A stretch of DNA of 11,055 bases from Euperipatoides rowelli (GCA_003024985.2 PXIH01S0020011.1); one strand, 5' to 3'; shown: positions 1 through 8,605, numbered from the stretch's first letter. The notes: generated by a model not told the origin, from the letters alone. Numbers and translations: made by a program.

Positions 1-923
1 AATTTGTTCCAGAATTGTTAGAGCAGTTTATTACTGCACAACAACTTTACCCTCCTTTTTTTTTTCCATTTATTATTTAAAAAAAAAAAGATAGAAAGAA
101 AACTTTCAAAATAAATAATTATGCCTATAGTGTTAGTAATTGCAGACGACAATTGAAACTTGCTGGGAATATGGCCACCAACACCTGCGCACAAAAAAAA
201 ATCACGGAAGTAGAATCAAATTGGCCACTCTGTATATTTCTGCTCTGTGATGTTGATATACATGTCATGTGATCGCTTCAAGAAAAAATCTCTGTGACCA
301 TTGTGTGGCAAGCACAGGAGTACAAACTTGCTTACTCCCTAATGGGTTAATGCACACCAACATTTTGTAAAATCATCCCACAATATATTATTTTTTTTTG
401 TCTAAAGTAGAAAATTAGTTTTATCTAAAACATAAGAATTTTAAAATTTTTAGATTTTTGTTTTTTTTAGTTCTAAGATGGTTCTATTTAAAGATTTTGA
501 ATTGAGATTATCTATATAATTTTATAGTTATATGATTTTAAAATTCTGTCATTTTTTTTTCTTATTTTATTTGGGATTGAGTAAGTTACTTATTAAAAAG
601 TATTGTGGCTATATCTACTTTTATCTGATCTAATAAAGTAGTAGAACTACAGTATTTTGATGCTGTTCTATAGAAAAATGTAGATGGTTAGCCCAACTTC
701 AAACTACTTAGAGGAAAGTAGTATAATGAATGCTTAAATTAAATTTTTTTTTTAATTGGTATAATTTGTGTATGTAAAAGAACAGCTGATTTTTGTTTAG
801 CCTATGTATTTTTTACTCTCATAATACAAACTTTTTTTTAAAAGTAAATGCCATGTTAGCATTATCTGATCAATCATGAGAGTGTAAATAGTGGATAAAA
901 TAATCTAATTCCATTATATGTGT
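1..923. other. AT-rich intergenic DNA, no gene seen
   Basis: This stretch holds many poly(A) and poly(T) runs and no open frame worth calling. The part from about 120 to 360 is less AT-rich and may be a degraded dispersed repeat, because it ends in a short palindromic motif next to TTAA (see the separate entry). From 360 on it is low-complexity T-rich sequence. I see no RNA gene or coding exon. Confidence 0.6.
331..350. mobile_element. Possible piggyBac-type terminus next to TTAA
   Basis: The motif ccctaatggg is followed directly by TTAA at 347-350. piggyBac-superfamily elements insert at TTAA and their ends begin with C-rich terminal inverted repeats, so this could be the right end of a short non-autonomous copy covering the less AT-rich block at about 120-346. 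No matching left terminus was found in the window, so the call is only suggestive. Confidence 0.2.
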
Positions 924-1692
924 GAATTAATGCTAATTATTTTAATATTGTTCTATTTTGTATGCTCTACTGCCTTTGTACATGCAAATTAATGCTAATT
1001 ATTCAAGTTCTATTTTGTATGCACTAGTCCCTTTACACATGCAAATTTATGCTAATTATTCATATTGTCCTATTTTGTATGCACTACTCCCTTTAAGCAA
1101 ATGAATGTTAATTATTCATATTTTATTTTGTTTGCACTAGCCTACTCCCTTTATACAAGCAATTGATGCTAATTATTCATATTGTATTTTGTATGCATTA
1201 CTCCTTTATATATGCAAATTAATGCTAATTATTCATACTGTTCTATTTTGTATGCACTACTCTCTCTATACATGCCATGCAATTAATGCTAATTATTCAT
1301 ATTCTATTTTGTATGCATTACTCCCTTAATGCTAAATTTTCATATTGTTCTATTTTGTATGCACTACACTTTTTATACATGCAAATTAATGCTAATTATT
1401 CATATTGTTCTATTTGTATGTATTACTCCTTTATATATGCAAATTAATGCTAATTATTCATATTGTTCTATTTTGTATGCAGTACTCTATATATGCCATA
1501 CAATTAATGCTAATTATTCATATTCTATTTTGTATGCATTACTTCCTTTATATATGCAAATTAATGCTAATTATTCATATTGTTATATTTTGTATGCACT
1601 ACTCCATTTATACATGCAAATTCATGCTAACTATTCATATTGTTCTATTTTGTATGCTAATTATTCATGTTCTTTTTTGTATGCATGTTGCA
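924..1692. repeat. Minisatellite array, about 13 units of ~58 bp
   Basis: Degenerate tandem units are recognisable by the core tgctaattattcat followed by ttctattttgtatgcact and then ctttatacatgcaaat. Core anchors fall at about 931, 993, 1050, 1106, 1167, 1223, 1287, 1330, 1390, 1448, 1508, 1565, 1625 and 1655. Spacing is mostly 56-62 bp, with one short step of 43 and a final half unit of 30. The last complete units (1390-1650) are the most alike, and the left edge is the most diverged. Two overlapping plus-strand open frames (1329-1715 and 1405-1707) are by-products: the translation is a repeated Tyr/Ile/Cys-rich peptide because the unit lacks stops in those frames. They are not genes. Confidence 0.9.
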
Positions 1693-1699
1693 TTATTAT

Positions 1700-2834
1700 T
1701 ATATTAAGAACATGATCCATATGAATCTCCGTCACACTCAGTTGGAATGACCACTTCCATTAAAACTAGGTAGCCTATTTTAATCATTTGTTACATTGTT
1801 GGGGTGGTGGTCACCATTCTAGGATCAATGTCTCCCCGCCCCCTGTTTACGTTAGCTGCAGTCATTTTATTTTAATTTGGGGCTTTATATTCCAGTATTA
1901 AAAATTATATTCCAAAAGAAAAAAGAATTTTAACTTCAAATTCCTGTTTCTTATGAAAATGATAAGTACTTCTGATTGTCACCATTAAACTATATAAAAG
2001 TGGGATTATATAAACTCCTATGTTTTCTAAAAAATAATCGTGGCAACTGGCTATACATAAAAGGTATTGTATATCTAGGACAATAACCAAAGACACTGTC
2101 CATCTGCAATTAGGGTTCTTCATTATACTGTACATCTTTATATATTCAAATGTGTGATTTGTCAGCTACACAGCTAATCTTATACAGTACATATGTTACA
2201 AAATGGCCTAACTGACCATGTTTGGAAGTAGGAGATAAGTGAAAAGTCTATGCTTTCGTCTGAAAGTCTCCCTAAAGAAGGCTACTATCATTATTGTTGC
2301 ATGGAGGGGAAGGATATATCTATCTTTGGAGTCTAAAAATGAAAGAAGGGCTTCTCTCCTGTCTTGGTAGTTCAAGATGAAAGATCTTTTCATGTTTCAG
2401 CAGGCTATAATATGAAAAGAGAAAGTAACGCAATGTCAGAAGAGTTCACAATATAAATTAAATGGCATACACTTAATTATTTTGGTTGAGTAAATATTAT
2501 TATACCAGCTAGCCTTACCTCTCTTAGTTCAAAAGGCACTGGTTTAAATTCAATGCTTTTCTTGGAACACTAGCAGTATCATCATTTTCAGGACAGCAAA
2601 CATATATTATGTAATAGTATATGGGAGTCAACTTATTTAATTTAGGCTACAGATGAAGTATAACAACAAGAAACAATACTTCTTATTTACGGTCTTTTCT
2701 CTTCAATTCTTAACCGAGCCTGTCTATAATCACTTAATATTAAAATAAGAAGCTTTTACTAAGATATCTCACTTTAATTATATAAAGCTGGTTTTATTAA
2801 AATTTATAAAATCTATTTTTTTTTTTTTCATTAC
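1700..2834. other. AT-rich DNA with small unidentified ORFs
   Basis: No recognisable gene. A GC-rich patch (tctccccgccccctg, about 1830-1844) stands out against the AT-rich surroundings and may mark a degraded repeat. Minus-strand frames of 76 codons (1905-2135) and 61 codons (2208-2393) are open and contain mixed residues, but neither resembles a known family and neither has neighbouring coding evidence. They are treated as chance ORFs, with a small possibility that 2208-2393 is a remnant of a real coding sequence. Confidence 0.5.
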
Positions 2835-2850
2835 CGATCATTAATGATCG
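2835..2850. repeat. Perfect 16-bp palindrome
   Basis: The sequence cgatcattaatgatcg reads identically on both strands. It lies just after a poly(T) run. It contains no known operator that I can name. It could be a chance palindrome or the relic of a transposon end. Confidence 0.6.
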
Positions 2851-4320
2851 TGGCCACTATAGCTACTGCAGGAATTATGTTCATCATGAAGCATTGACAA
2901 AATAATATTGTCGCTATTGCTCCACTGCAAAACAATGGGAACTGCTATTATGTTTGCTGACAAATAATTTGACTGCAAGTTTAATTTCCTAATAGAAAGT
3001 GTTGACTATATTTATTGAAACAACTTTCACAATAATACAGGTGGAACTGTGATTCTGTAGCAAAGAGAATAAAATACTCGAGAAATACTATCAGCTGCAA
3101 CATTATAAAATATTGTCATATAGATGATATTAGTCGAGACTTGCAAAAGAGTCCACATCTGCATCTACAACTTAGTAATAAGTTATAACATAAGTAAGAC
3201 TCTTAATTGCATTTGTGAGGTGTTTTATTAACAAAGACATGCACATATTCAAAATACAGTACGGTACATTAGTATTGAATAAATAATGATGCAGTCATGT
3301 GAGGCAATTAATATTTTATTAATTCATTAACGACCTAAGAGATGCAGTCTGTGATTGCAATTATTCCATCAAATAGTAACATTGTTATTACAGTCATACA
3401 AATAATGATTGAAACATTGCAGCTTTGATCCCACATAACCAACTCAAACCAAATATTGTCTAAATATGCAAATTTTAAAAATTTATATTAATTTTAATAC
3501 AAATACTGAATTATAAAAAAAATTAAAGTTTAGCATCATTTGCTTGTAGCTTAGATTTGTAAATTTTTGGACTTATGTTTTTGTGAATATTATCGTAGAA
3601 TGCCGATCAATTGGGCATACACATATCATTTTTCAGGAATGGGGTGGCGGCATCCTTGTTTGGTGCCATGCTAGTGTACCATAGATTTACTACAATGCCA
3701 AACTGCCACAGGCACACTTATTTGGCTATAGAACCAGAATTCTTTAAAATATTTTTTCAAAATGACACACTTATTTGGGCCTACTATTGAAAACTTTAGA
3801 AAATTATCTTGATAATTATGTTATGTCTGATACACAACTTCATAACCTACATCATACATATGAACATCATCATTAAATTTGGTTTGCACTTATTAATTTT
3901 TATTTGACTGTGAGTGTTCACATTTATCTTTGTGACATAAAACACATAAAAATAATGTAACAGCGTATTGACATCAGAATCCCAGATGATATGATAATTT
4001 ATAGGGTGTATAGTAACATGGTAACACTAGATCCTCAACCTCAGATGACAACAAATTTATGGTGACAACAAATTTGTTGGACAATGGTGCACTTTATCTA
4101 ACTTTGGCTGAGAAATAGGGTCAGCACACTTATTTGATGGGGCGCCCTTTGACCTCATTCTACAGTATTTTCATTGGTGCTAAATTTGATTTAAAATCTG
4201 GAATTCCTTAAAATTGGAGAACCCAAAGTTTTTCCATCACCTACAGCATGGTCTAATACCACTCAAAGACACCAGCATTATAAACATGGATATATGCAAA
4301 CAACAGTATGTATAGTACAA
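2851..4320. other. AT-rich intergenic DNA, no gene seen
   Basis: There is no open frame, RNA gene or recognisable element. Small repeated phrases occur: acacttatttg appears near 3715, 3766 and 4130, and gacaacaaattt appears twice in tandem near 4047 and 4064, the second copy being part of the 14-bp palindrome caacaaatttgttg (4066-4079). A locally GC-richer phrase with ggggtggcgg occurs around 3641-3650 and recurs in inverted orientation near 4775-4785. These may be scraps of a dispersed repeat, but no complete element can be outlined. Confidence 0.5.
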
Positions 4321-4342
4321 GGTTTACATGTCTACAACTATT

Positions 4343-4395
4343 AATACTTTGCAATTTATTTGGATATGCTTTATCCAAATAAATTGCAAAGTATT
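4343..4395. repeat. Perfect hairpin, 24-bp stem, 5-nt loop
   Basis: The left arm (4343-4366) begins aatactttgcaattta. The right arm (4372-4395) is its exact reverse complement, and the loop at 4367-4371 is tgctt. The pairing stops abruptly on both sides. A perfect stem of this length in otherwise decayed DNA implies recent formation or recent correction. The architecture (arms of 23-24 bp, tiny loop) matches the second hairpin at 7883-7932, which suggests the same mutational mechanism rather than an RNA gene. I see no pre-miRNA features such as bulges or a 10-nt-plus terminal loop. Confidence 0.9.
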
Positions 4396-4833
4396 TTTCC
4401 CAACCCTGTGTCCATGGGTATCATGCTGCCCGTCAACCAATTTGTGCGTGCCCACCGCTGTTTGACCATGAAACGAAAGTTTGTCCACATTAACTTGGCA
4501 GTGCCCGGGTCCCATTGATTTAGATTGTGATTGGTTAGACAACCAATTTTAGGCAGTTGTTTTCTTGTAAATTGACCTCTTTAATTCCACCTTTTATTCC
4601 AAGTTAACGCTGATGAACTTGAGTGCAATGCAGGCAGATGGCCGAATTGAGTAGTGGTGGGAATAGTTAGAGAATTGCCTAAATACAGGAGATACAATCC
4701 AGATTCTATTGTGTTTTTGACATCTGCGCATATATTTTCGTCATTATGGAAATATAGACAGTGACCGCCACCNNCGCCACCCCACCGATATTTTAGAATG
4801 TGCACTAGGGTACAAAAAGTTTGGGAACCCCTG
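4396..4833. mobile_element. GC-richer block ending in a hAT-type terminus
   Basis: The block is clearly less AT-rich than its flanks and ends at 4833 with tttgggaacccctg, the reverse complement of a terminus of the CAGGGGTTCCCAAA type. That is characteristic of hAT-superfamily elements and their non-autonomous derivatives. The next eight bases, ctttaaag (4834-4841), have the length and symmetric T/A pattern of a hAT target site. The opposite terminus was not found, so the left limit is arbitrary and the element may be truncated. Minus-strand frames at 4324-4542 and 4581-4805 cross it but resemble no known protein, and the second contains unresolved bases. Confidence 0.45.
4773..4774. other. 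Two unresolved bases (NN)
   Basis: The assembly carries nn inside a short GCC/CCG-rich run (ccaccnncgccacccc). This is probably an uncalled pair rather than a scaffold gap, since the sequence on both sides reads as one GC-rich tract. Any frame crossing it is uncertain. Confidence 0.95.
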
Positions 4834-4841
4834 CTTTAAAG

Positions 4842-6600
4842 GCTACTGTACACCAGTTCACATGTGCCCTAATTTATTACCCTAAAATAATTTCATATGC
4901 TTAAAAGCAGGTGTTAGTCTGCTAAACTTAATTTTAAAATATTAATCTGAAATTTGTTTTTTCTTTTAAAAAATGAGAACATTTTAATCTTGTAATTGTG
5001 TTTTGTTTTCAGTTTTTTTATTGTTAGATGAAATGTTGCAGGCTTAGCAGGATAGTATTACTGTAATCTGTGTACATTTAAAAGTTAGGTTTTTAAACTT
5101 AAATGATAAAGATTAATTACTTTGCTGATGTTCTGGTATGCATAATGTTATCAGACTGAGTTGCTATTTTAAAGCTTAATTGTTCATCTTGTAGATCAAA
5201 ATATTTCAACACTTTAAAAATAGTTTTTTTTTTTAAAGATAAACTTGAATTGCCTACATTTTAAGATTATGATTTTAGTTAATTGGTTTTAATACTAAAA
5301 TTTATTTGTTGTTTAAAATTGTTTAAATTCTTAAACTTTATTAGGTAACAAAGCTCATCTTTCCCAATGTCATCACTGTTAAAATTCCATAATAGACATT
5401 AACATTATGATGTAATAGTATATTGCATTTAATTAAGGTTGTCATTGGGTCTCTAAATTATTTACATTGCAATTTTAAATCAAGTCCAAGTGGCTGATGT
5501 ATGAAGGAAGGTCCCAGAGAAAACTTAAATAATCTGGAAAATATCATACCCTTGAAAAAAATAACAATTTTGAAATGTTTTTAGAAAGTTTACCAGCACC
5601 CTTCCCTTAAGTTGTTTTATAGACTTGTAAAAATTCTTTCAAAATAAAATTCTTTTGAAGTCTGAAAAGAATTATTGACATGTTTTTTTGGAGGAACATT
5701 TAAATAGGATTTACTGGATATTCAGTATTGAGAATTTGAGGTGGCTAAATGTAGTTTTCCAATACAAGATGTATAATTTATTTAAGGTTATTTCCCTAAA
5801 AATATTTTTTTTCTTTCTATTTAATATTAACTGCAAACTCTTTATTGACAAAATACAAGAGAACTCTTTTATAGTTCTCTAATTGACTAAAAATATGATA
5901 GGTAATATATGTATTTTCTTAACACTAAGTATTACATATTACTATAAATAAAAGTTTTATTATGATTGATTGAGAATGCACAAAGTCTTTTTTTTTAAAG
6001 GCATTTTTCTTCATTGGTACTGGCAATGAAGGATCGTTTTATTCAAATAGTGCAACTGTATATAATATTTTAAGCCCTATTCTGTTTGAAAATGCTGGAA
6101 AGTTGATGATAATCAGTGTTGCTGGCAGAAGCTTAAGAGTAAGAATGTGTATAGGCTAAGGGGAAAAGAAGGGTTATAAAGAGGATTTTTATAGGGTTTA
6201 TGTAAACTTTGGGTGTATACGTGTATATAGTATATAGGCTTCTGTATTATTATTAATGTTTATTATATTATAGAAAACGAATTACAAAAATATAGTGAAA
6301 CAATATTATTTCATTAAAAAATGTATATTTTCCTTAAAATGTTTTAGTATTTTTATTTTGAGTTAAAAGTTTTAGTATTTTTGGCTCCATTTCCATATTT
6401 TTGGATGTATATCTTAGTATTTTGGGTTTTACTGTGTTGGCAGGTATGAATATACATGTTTTCTAGTCCAAACTAATGGATATGAAAACTTTTACATACA
6501 GTAGCCTACATTAATTTATAGGAACATAAATATAAAGATGAAAAAAATATATAAAGTGTGAAACAGAAATTCAAGTATGAAACAATAATTATACATAGAT
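4842..6600. other. AT-rich intergenic DNA, no gene seen
   Basis: Mostly T-rich sequence with no recognisable coding or RNA gene. A plus-strand open frame at 5688-5882 is low in complexity (Phe/Ile/Leu/Asn-rich), as expected by chance at this base composition. Minor structure: a hairpin agagaact/agttctct near 5859-5880, and a repeated phrase gttttagtattttt at about 6342 and 6369 with a related cttagtattttggg near 6414. The part from about 6450 to 6612 may be the 3' untranslated tail of the non-LTR element that ends its coding at 6613. Confidence 0.55.
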
Positions 6601-6612
6601 TAAGACATGTGA

Positions 6613-7650
6613 TTAACTACATCCAAAAAATATTAAAAAATAATTTTTATATCTCTCAGTTTTACAATAAGGTATTTTAGAAAAATGATAAGATTCTCTT
6701 ATCTCTCCCTGAAATCTCACCTGAGTTAACGGGAATAAGTAGGAGTAAGAAGAAATTTTTTAGCAAAAGAAAAGTGAGCTTCAGTTGTTCTAGATTCAAG
6801 TATAATTAAATCATCAATATGAGCTGAAATCAAACTAATAAAATCTTTTCCCATAATAATTCTTATGGCCCTATTTTGAACCTTTTCCAATTCATATATT
6901 TTCGTAATGGCGAGGTACCAAATTGGTGACAATATTCTAGAATTGGGCTAACAATTTATAAGGCATGTAAGCAATAACCATTGATCTTTTATTTGGATAT
7001 GCTTTTCATTGCATATAAAACACATGCCTTTTTAGAAGCTATATAGAGATGATTTTATAAATGTGATGATCCCAATTAAGATCATAAAACTCACAAATAT
7101 TTACTGAATGAATTTGAGATAATAGAGTTTCGCCATATAAAACTTTAGTTAAGGATTTTTGTTCCTAAAATCAAAATTAATTTCAGAACATTTAGAAATA
7201 TTTAAAGGAAGGTGTAAGACAATTTGATCAGATGATGATCGAGGATTATCCATAATATCATCAGAAACAGAACAAGAAACAGTAATGTCATCTACAAATT
7301 TTAGAGTCACATGTAAATTAATTTCAATATCATTTACCAAAACAGCAAATAAAAAAAACAAATTGTTTTCTTTAATATAAGAAAGTCATTATCCATTTAC
7401 AAGCTACATAAGGAACACCAATTTTAACCATACAAATCAACAAAACCGAGTGATCGACAATATTAAAGGCGTATTCAAAGTGTGTAATAAGAGTGCATAC
7501 TGATTTATCCCTAATCTACAATTGAAGCAAATATTATCCAGAAAAATAGCCAAATAGCAATTAACTGATCTTCCCAGTAAACCACCAAATTGGTGGGGAT
7601 CAAAATAGTATTTAATATGTGAATATACATAATTAAGTACAAATTTTTGT
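6613..7650 (-). pseudogene. 5'-truncated non-LTR retrotransposon reverse transcriptase
   Basis: This is a decayed ORF2-type reverse transcriptase whose intact form copies element RNA at a nicked target. In minus-strand order, an RT block with DPHQFGG is at 7581-7601, a motif-A region with FNIVDHS is around 7447-7464, and the catalytic motif with FVDD (usual form F/YADD) is at 7287-7298. The thumb region LNWDHHIYKIIS lies near 7050-7090. The late block LEKVQNRAIRIIMG lies in 6726-6932, and the C-terminal IPYCKTERYKN leads to a stop at 6613-6615. The blocks lie in different frames, with at least four frameshifts and stops. The endonuclease domain and the first RT blocks are absent, so the copy is 5'-truncated, which is usual for this class. 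The block pattern suggests the CR1/Jockey group, but the clade is not certain. Confidence 0.85.
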
Positions 7651-7659
7651 CATAAGTTA

Positions 7660-8121
7660 TGGTGATCCCATGTGACCTCCCAATAGGAAATCATGAAAAT
7701 TTTCAAAATTCCTGGGATTAATTTTTTTTGTAAGGAAGAGACAATAATGTCTGTTTGGATGAATATTATGTTTTTTTTTTTTAATATATTAAATATTTTT
7801 AATAATAATGTCATTTTTATTTTTATTGAAAAAATTTAAAACTTTTTTGTTTGGTTTAATTTTCTTGTTATTAATCAATTTCATTAGACTATCATTTTCT
7901 TGTAATTGTTTACAAGAAAATGATAGTCTAATTTCTTGTAATTGTTTTATATTATTTATATTGCTAAATTTAATGTCATTTAATGCATCATCCAGAATGC
8001 TTTGACTGTTACTAACATTAGGTGTATTTACCATACTAGTATTATTTTTATTATTTTTAGGAGTACTGGTAATTAGTAATTACCAACAATTGTTCGTTTT
8101 GTTTAAAATCTTGATAATGGT
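7660..8121 (-). pseudogene. Gypsy integrase N-terminal linker and zinc finger, decayed
   Basis: This continues the Ty3/Gypsy pol on the far side of the hAT-like insertion. A minus-strand frame (7789-8034) carries the integrase linker, with KQLQEN and LMKLINNKK followed by a Phe/Asn/Lys-rich stretch. A second frame (about 7660-7755) carries SLQKKINPR and HDFLLGGHMGS, which fits the first His-x-His half of the integrase HHCC zinc finger. The Cys-x-Cys half and the DDE catalytic core are missing because the reading is replaced at about 7650 by a non-LTR reverse transcriptase. Frameshifts lie near 8050 and in the poly(A) stretch near 7770. A 36-nt in-frame inverted insertion lies at 7896-7931 (see the repeat entry). 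The family assignment rests on the order of domains as much as on residues. Confidence 0.7.
7883..7932. repeat. Perfect hairpin, 23-bp stem, 4-nt loop, in Gypsy pol
   Basis: Arms 7883-7905 and 7910-7932 are exact reverse complements separated by ttgt. The right arm overlaps a 16-bp direct repeat, tttcttgtaattgttt, at 7896-7911 and again at 7932-7947, 36 bases apart. The combination of a direct duplication plus an inverted copy between the duplicates is the signature of a template-switch event during replication or repair. The net gain is 36 nt, so the host frame was preserved: the minus-strand peptide shows KQLQE twice, 12 residues apart. Confidence 0.92.
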
Positions 8122-8130
8122 GTTTAAGCC

Positions 8131-8605
8131 CAATGGTTCCTAACAATTTTACATGTGAGGATCACTTTTCCAACTACAGTACATATAAGTAATAGACCCC
8201 AGCTCTCACACACACACACACAAAAAAAAAGATATGATTATTTATTAATCTTTTTTTTTTTTGTGTGTGTGTGTGGCACCAACTTATATGTAATATCACA
8301 ATATCATAATCAATTGTTTTAGATTTTTGAATATAATTATATTCAATTAATGTGCACTAGTTATTGATTAGTTGCCGAATGACAAGGAAATTGTAAAGTA
8401 AAAGTAATGAAAAATAAAATATTCATATTGGTTTAAGACTGTAAAACTACATTCAAAACACAACTAATTACATTTGTTCATTCTTTTAACAAATTATTGC
8501 ATATATTTATGCGGTCACTAAAAGCGAAGGATTTTTTAAAAAAATTGACAAATCAGCCAGGGACCCACTTATAATGTGCCACGGACCATAGGTTTGGGAC
8601 CACTG
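8131..8605. mobile_element. Non-autonomous hAT-like element (~475 bp) inside Gypsy pol
   Basis: The left end starts caatggttcctaac (8131) and the right end finishes gtttgggaccactg (8605), giving imperfect terminal inverted repeats of the CAGTGGTYCC type seen in hAT elements and their short derivatives. The similarity continues inward as gaggatcact on the left and cggaccat on the right. The right flank ctctagac (8606-8613) is a typical eight-base hAT target (nTCTAGAn). The left flank gtttaagc (8122-8129) could be its degraded copy, matching at 4 of 8 positions with three of the four differences being transitions. There is no transposase. It interrupts the end of the Gypsy RNase H, exactly at the DALSRA codons. 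Confidence 0.72.
8180..8292. repeat. Foldback with CA/GT microsatellite arms
   Basis: Inside the hAT-like element, a (CA)n tract, nine A and GAT (8207-8233) face ATC, twelve T and (GT)n (8248-8275) across a 14-nt spacer. The outer flanks are also inverted copies: acatataagt at 8181-8190 pairs with aacttatatgt at 8281-8291. The mirrored microsatellites therefore arose by inverted duplication of one arm and not as two independent repeats. Confidence 0.8.

Noticed and set aside
924-1692. CRISPR array
   Set aside because: Units are contiguous and degenerate with no constant repeat plus unique spacers, and the context is a eukaryotic repeat landscape.
1905-2135. 76-codon minus-strand open frame
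   Set aside because: Hydrophobic, AT-driven composition, no recognisable domain and no flanking coding evidence.
2208-2393. 61-codon minus-strand open frame with a fairly balanced residue mix
   Set aside because: No family recognised and no splice or neighbouring coding support. Kept only as a remark in the regional entry.
2520-2565. tRNA-derived SINE promoter (ggtttaaattc resembles a B box)
   Set aside because: The match to the B box is partial, no convincing A box lies at the right distance, and no tRNA-like fold or tail was found.
4343-4395. microRNA precursor
   Set aside because: The stem is perfect and too short with a 5-nt loop. Animal precursors have longer imperfect stems and larger loops.
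4324-4542. 72-codon minus-strand frame, and the 74-codon frame at 4581-4805
   Set aside because: They read through a hairpin, a hAT terminus and unresolved bases, and resemble no protein.
4985-5020. 3' splice site (ttttgttttcag)
   Set aside because: No coding sequence follows it, and pyrimidine-rich tracts ending in cag are common in T-rich DNA.
5688-5882. 64-codon plus-strand frame
   Set aside because: Low-complexity Phe/Ile/Leu/Asn composition expected by chance.
6340-6460. Regulatory repeat or transposon end (gttttagtattttt repeats, gttggcaggtatg)
   Set aside because: Only two or three degenerate short copies and no inverted partner or target duplication. Not enough to call an element.
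7808-8005. 65-codon plus-strand frame
   Set aside because: Antisense of the Gypsy integrase linker. It is open mainly because the hairpin is palindromic.
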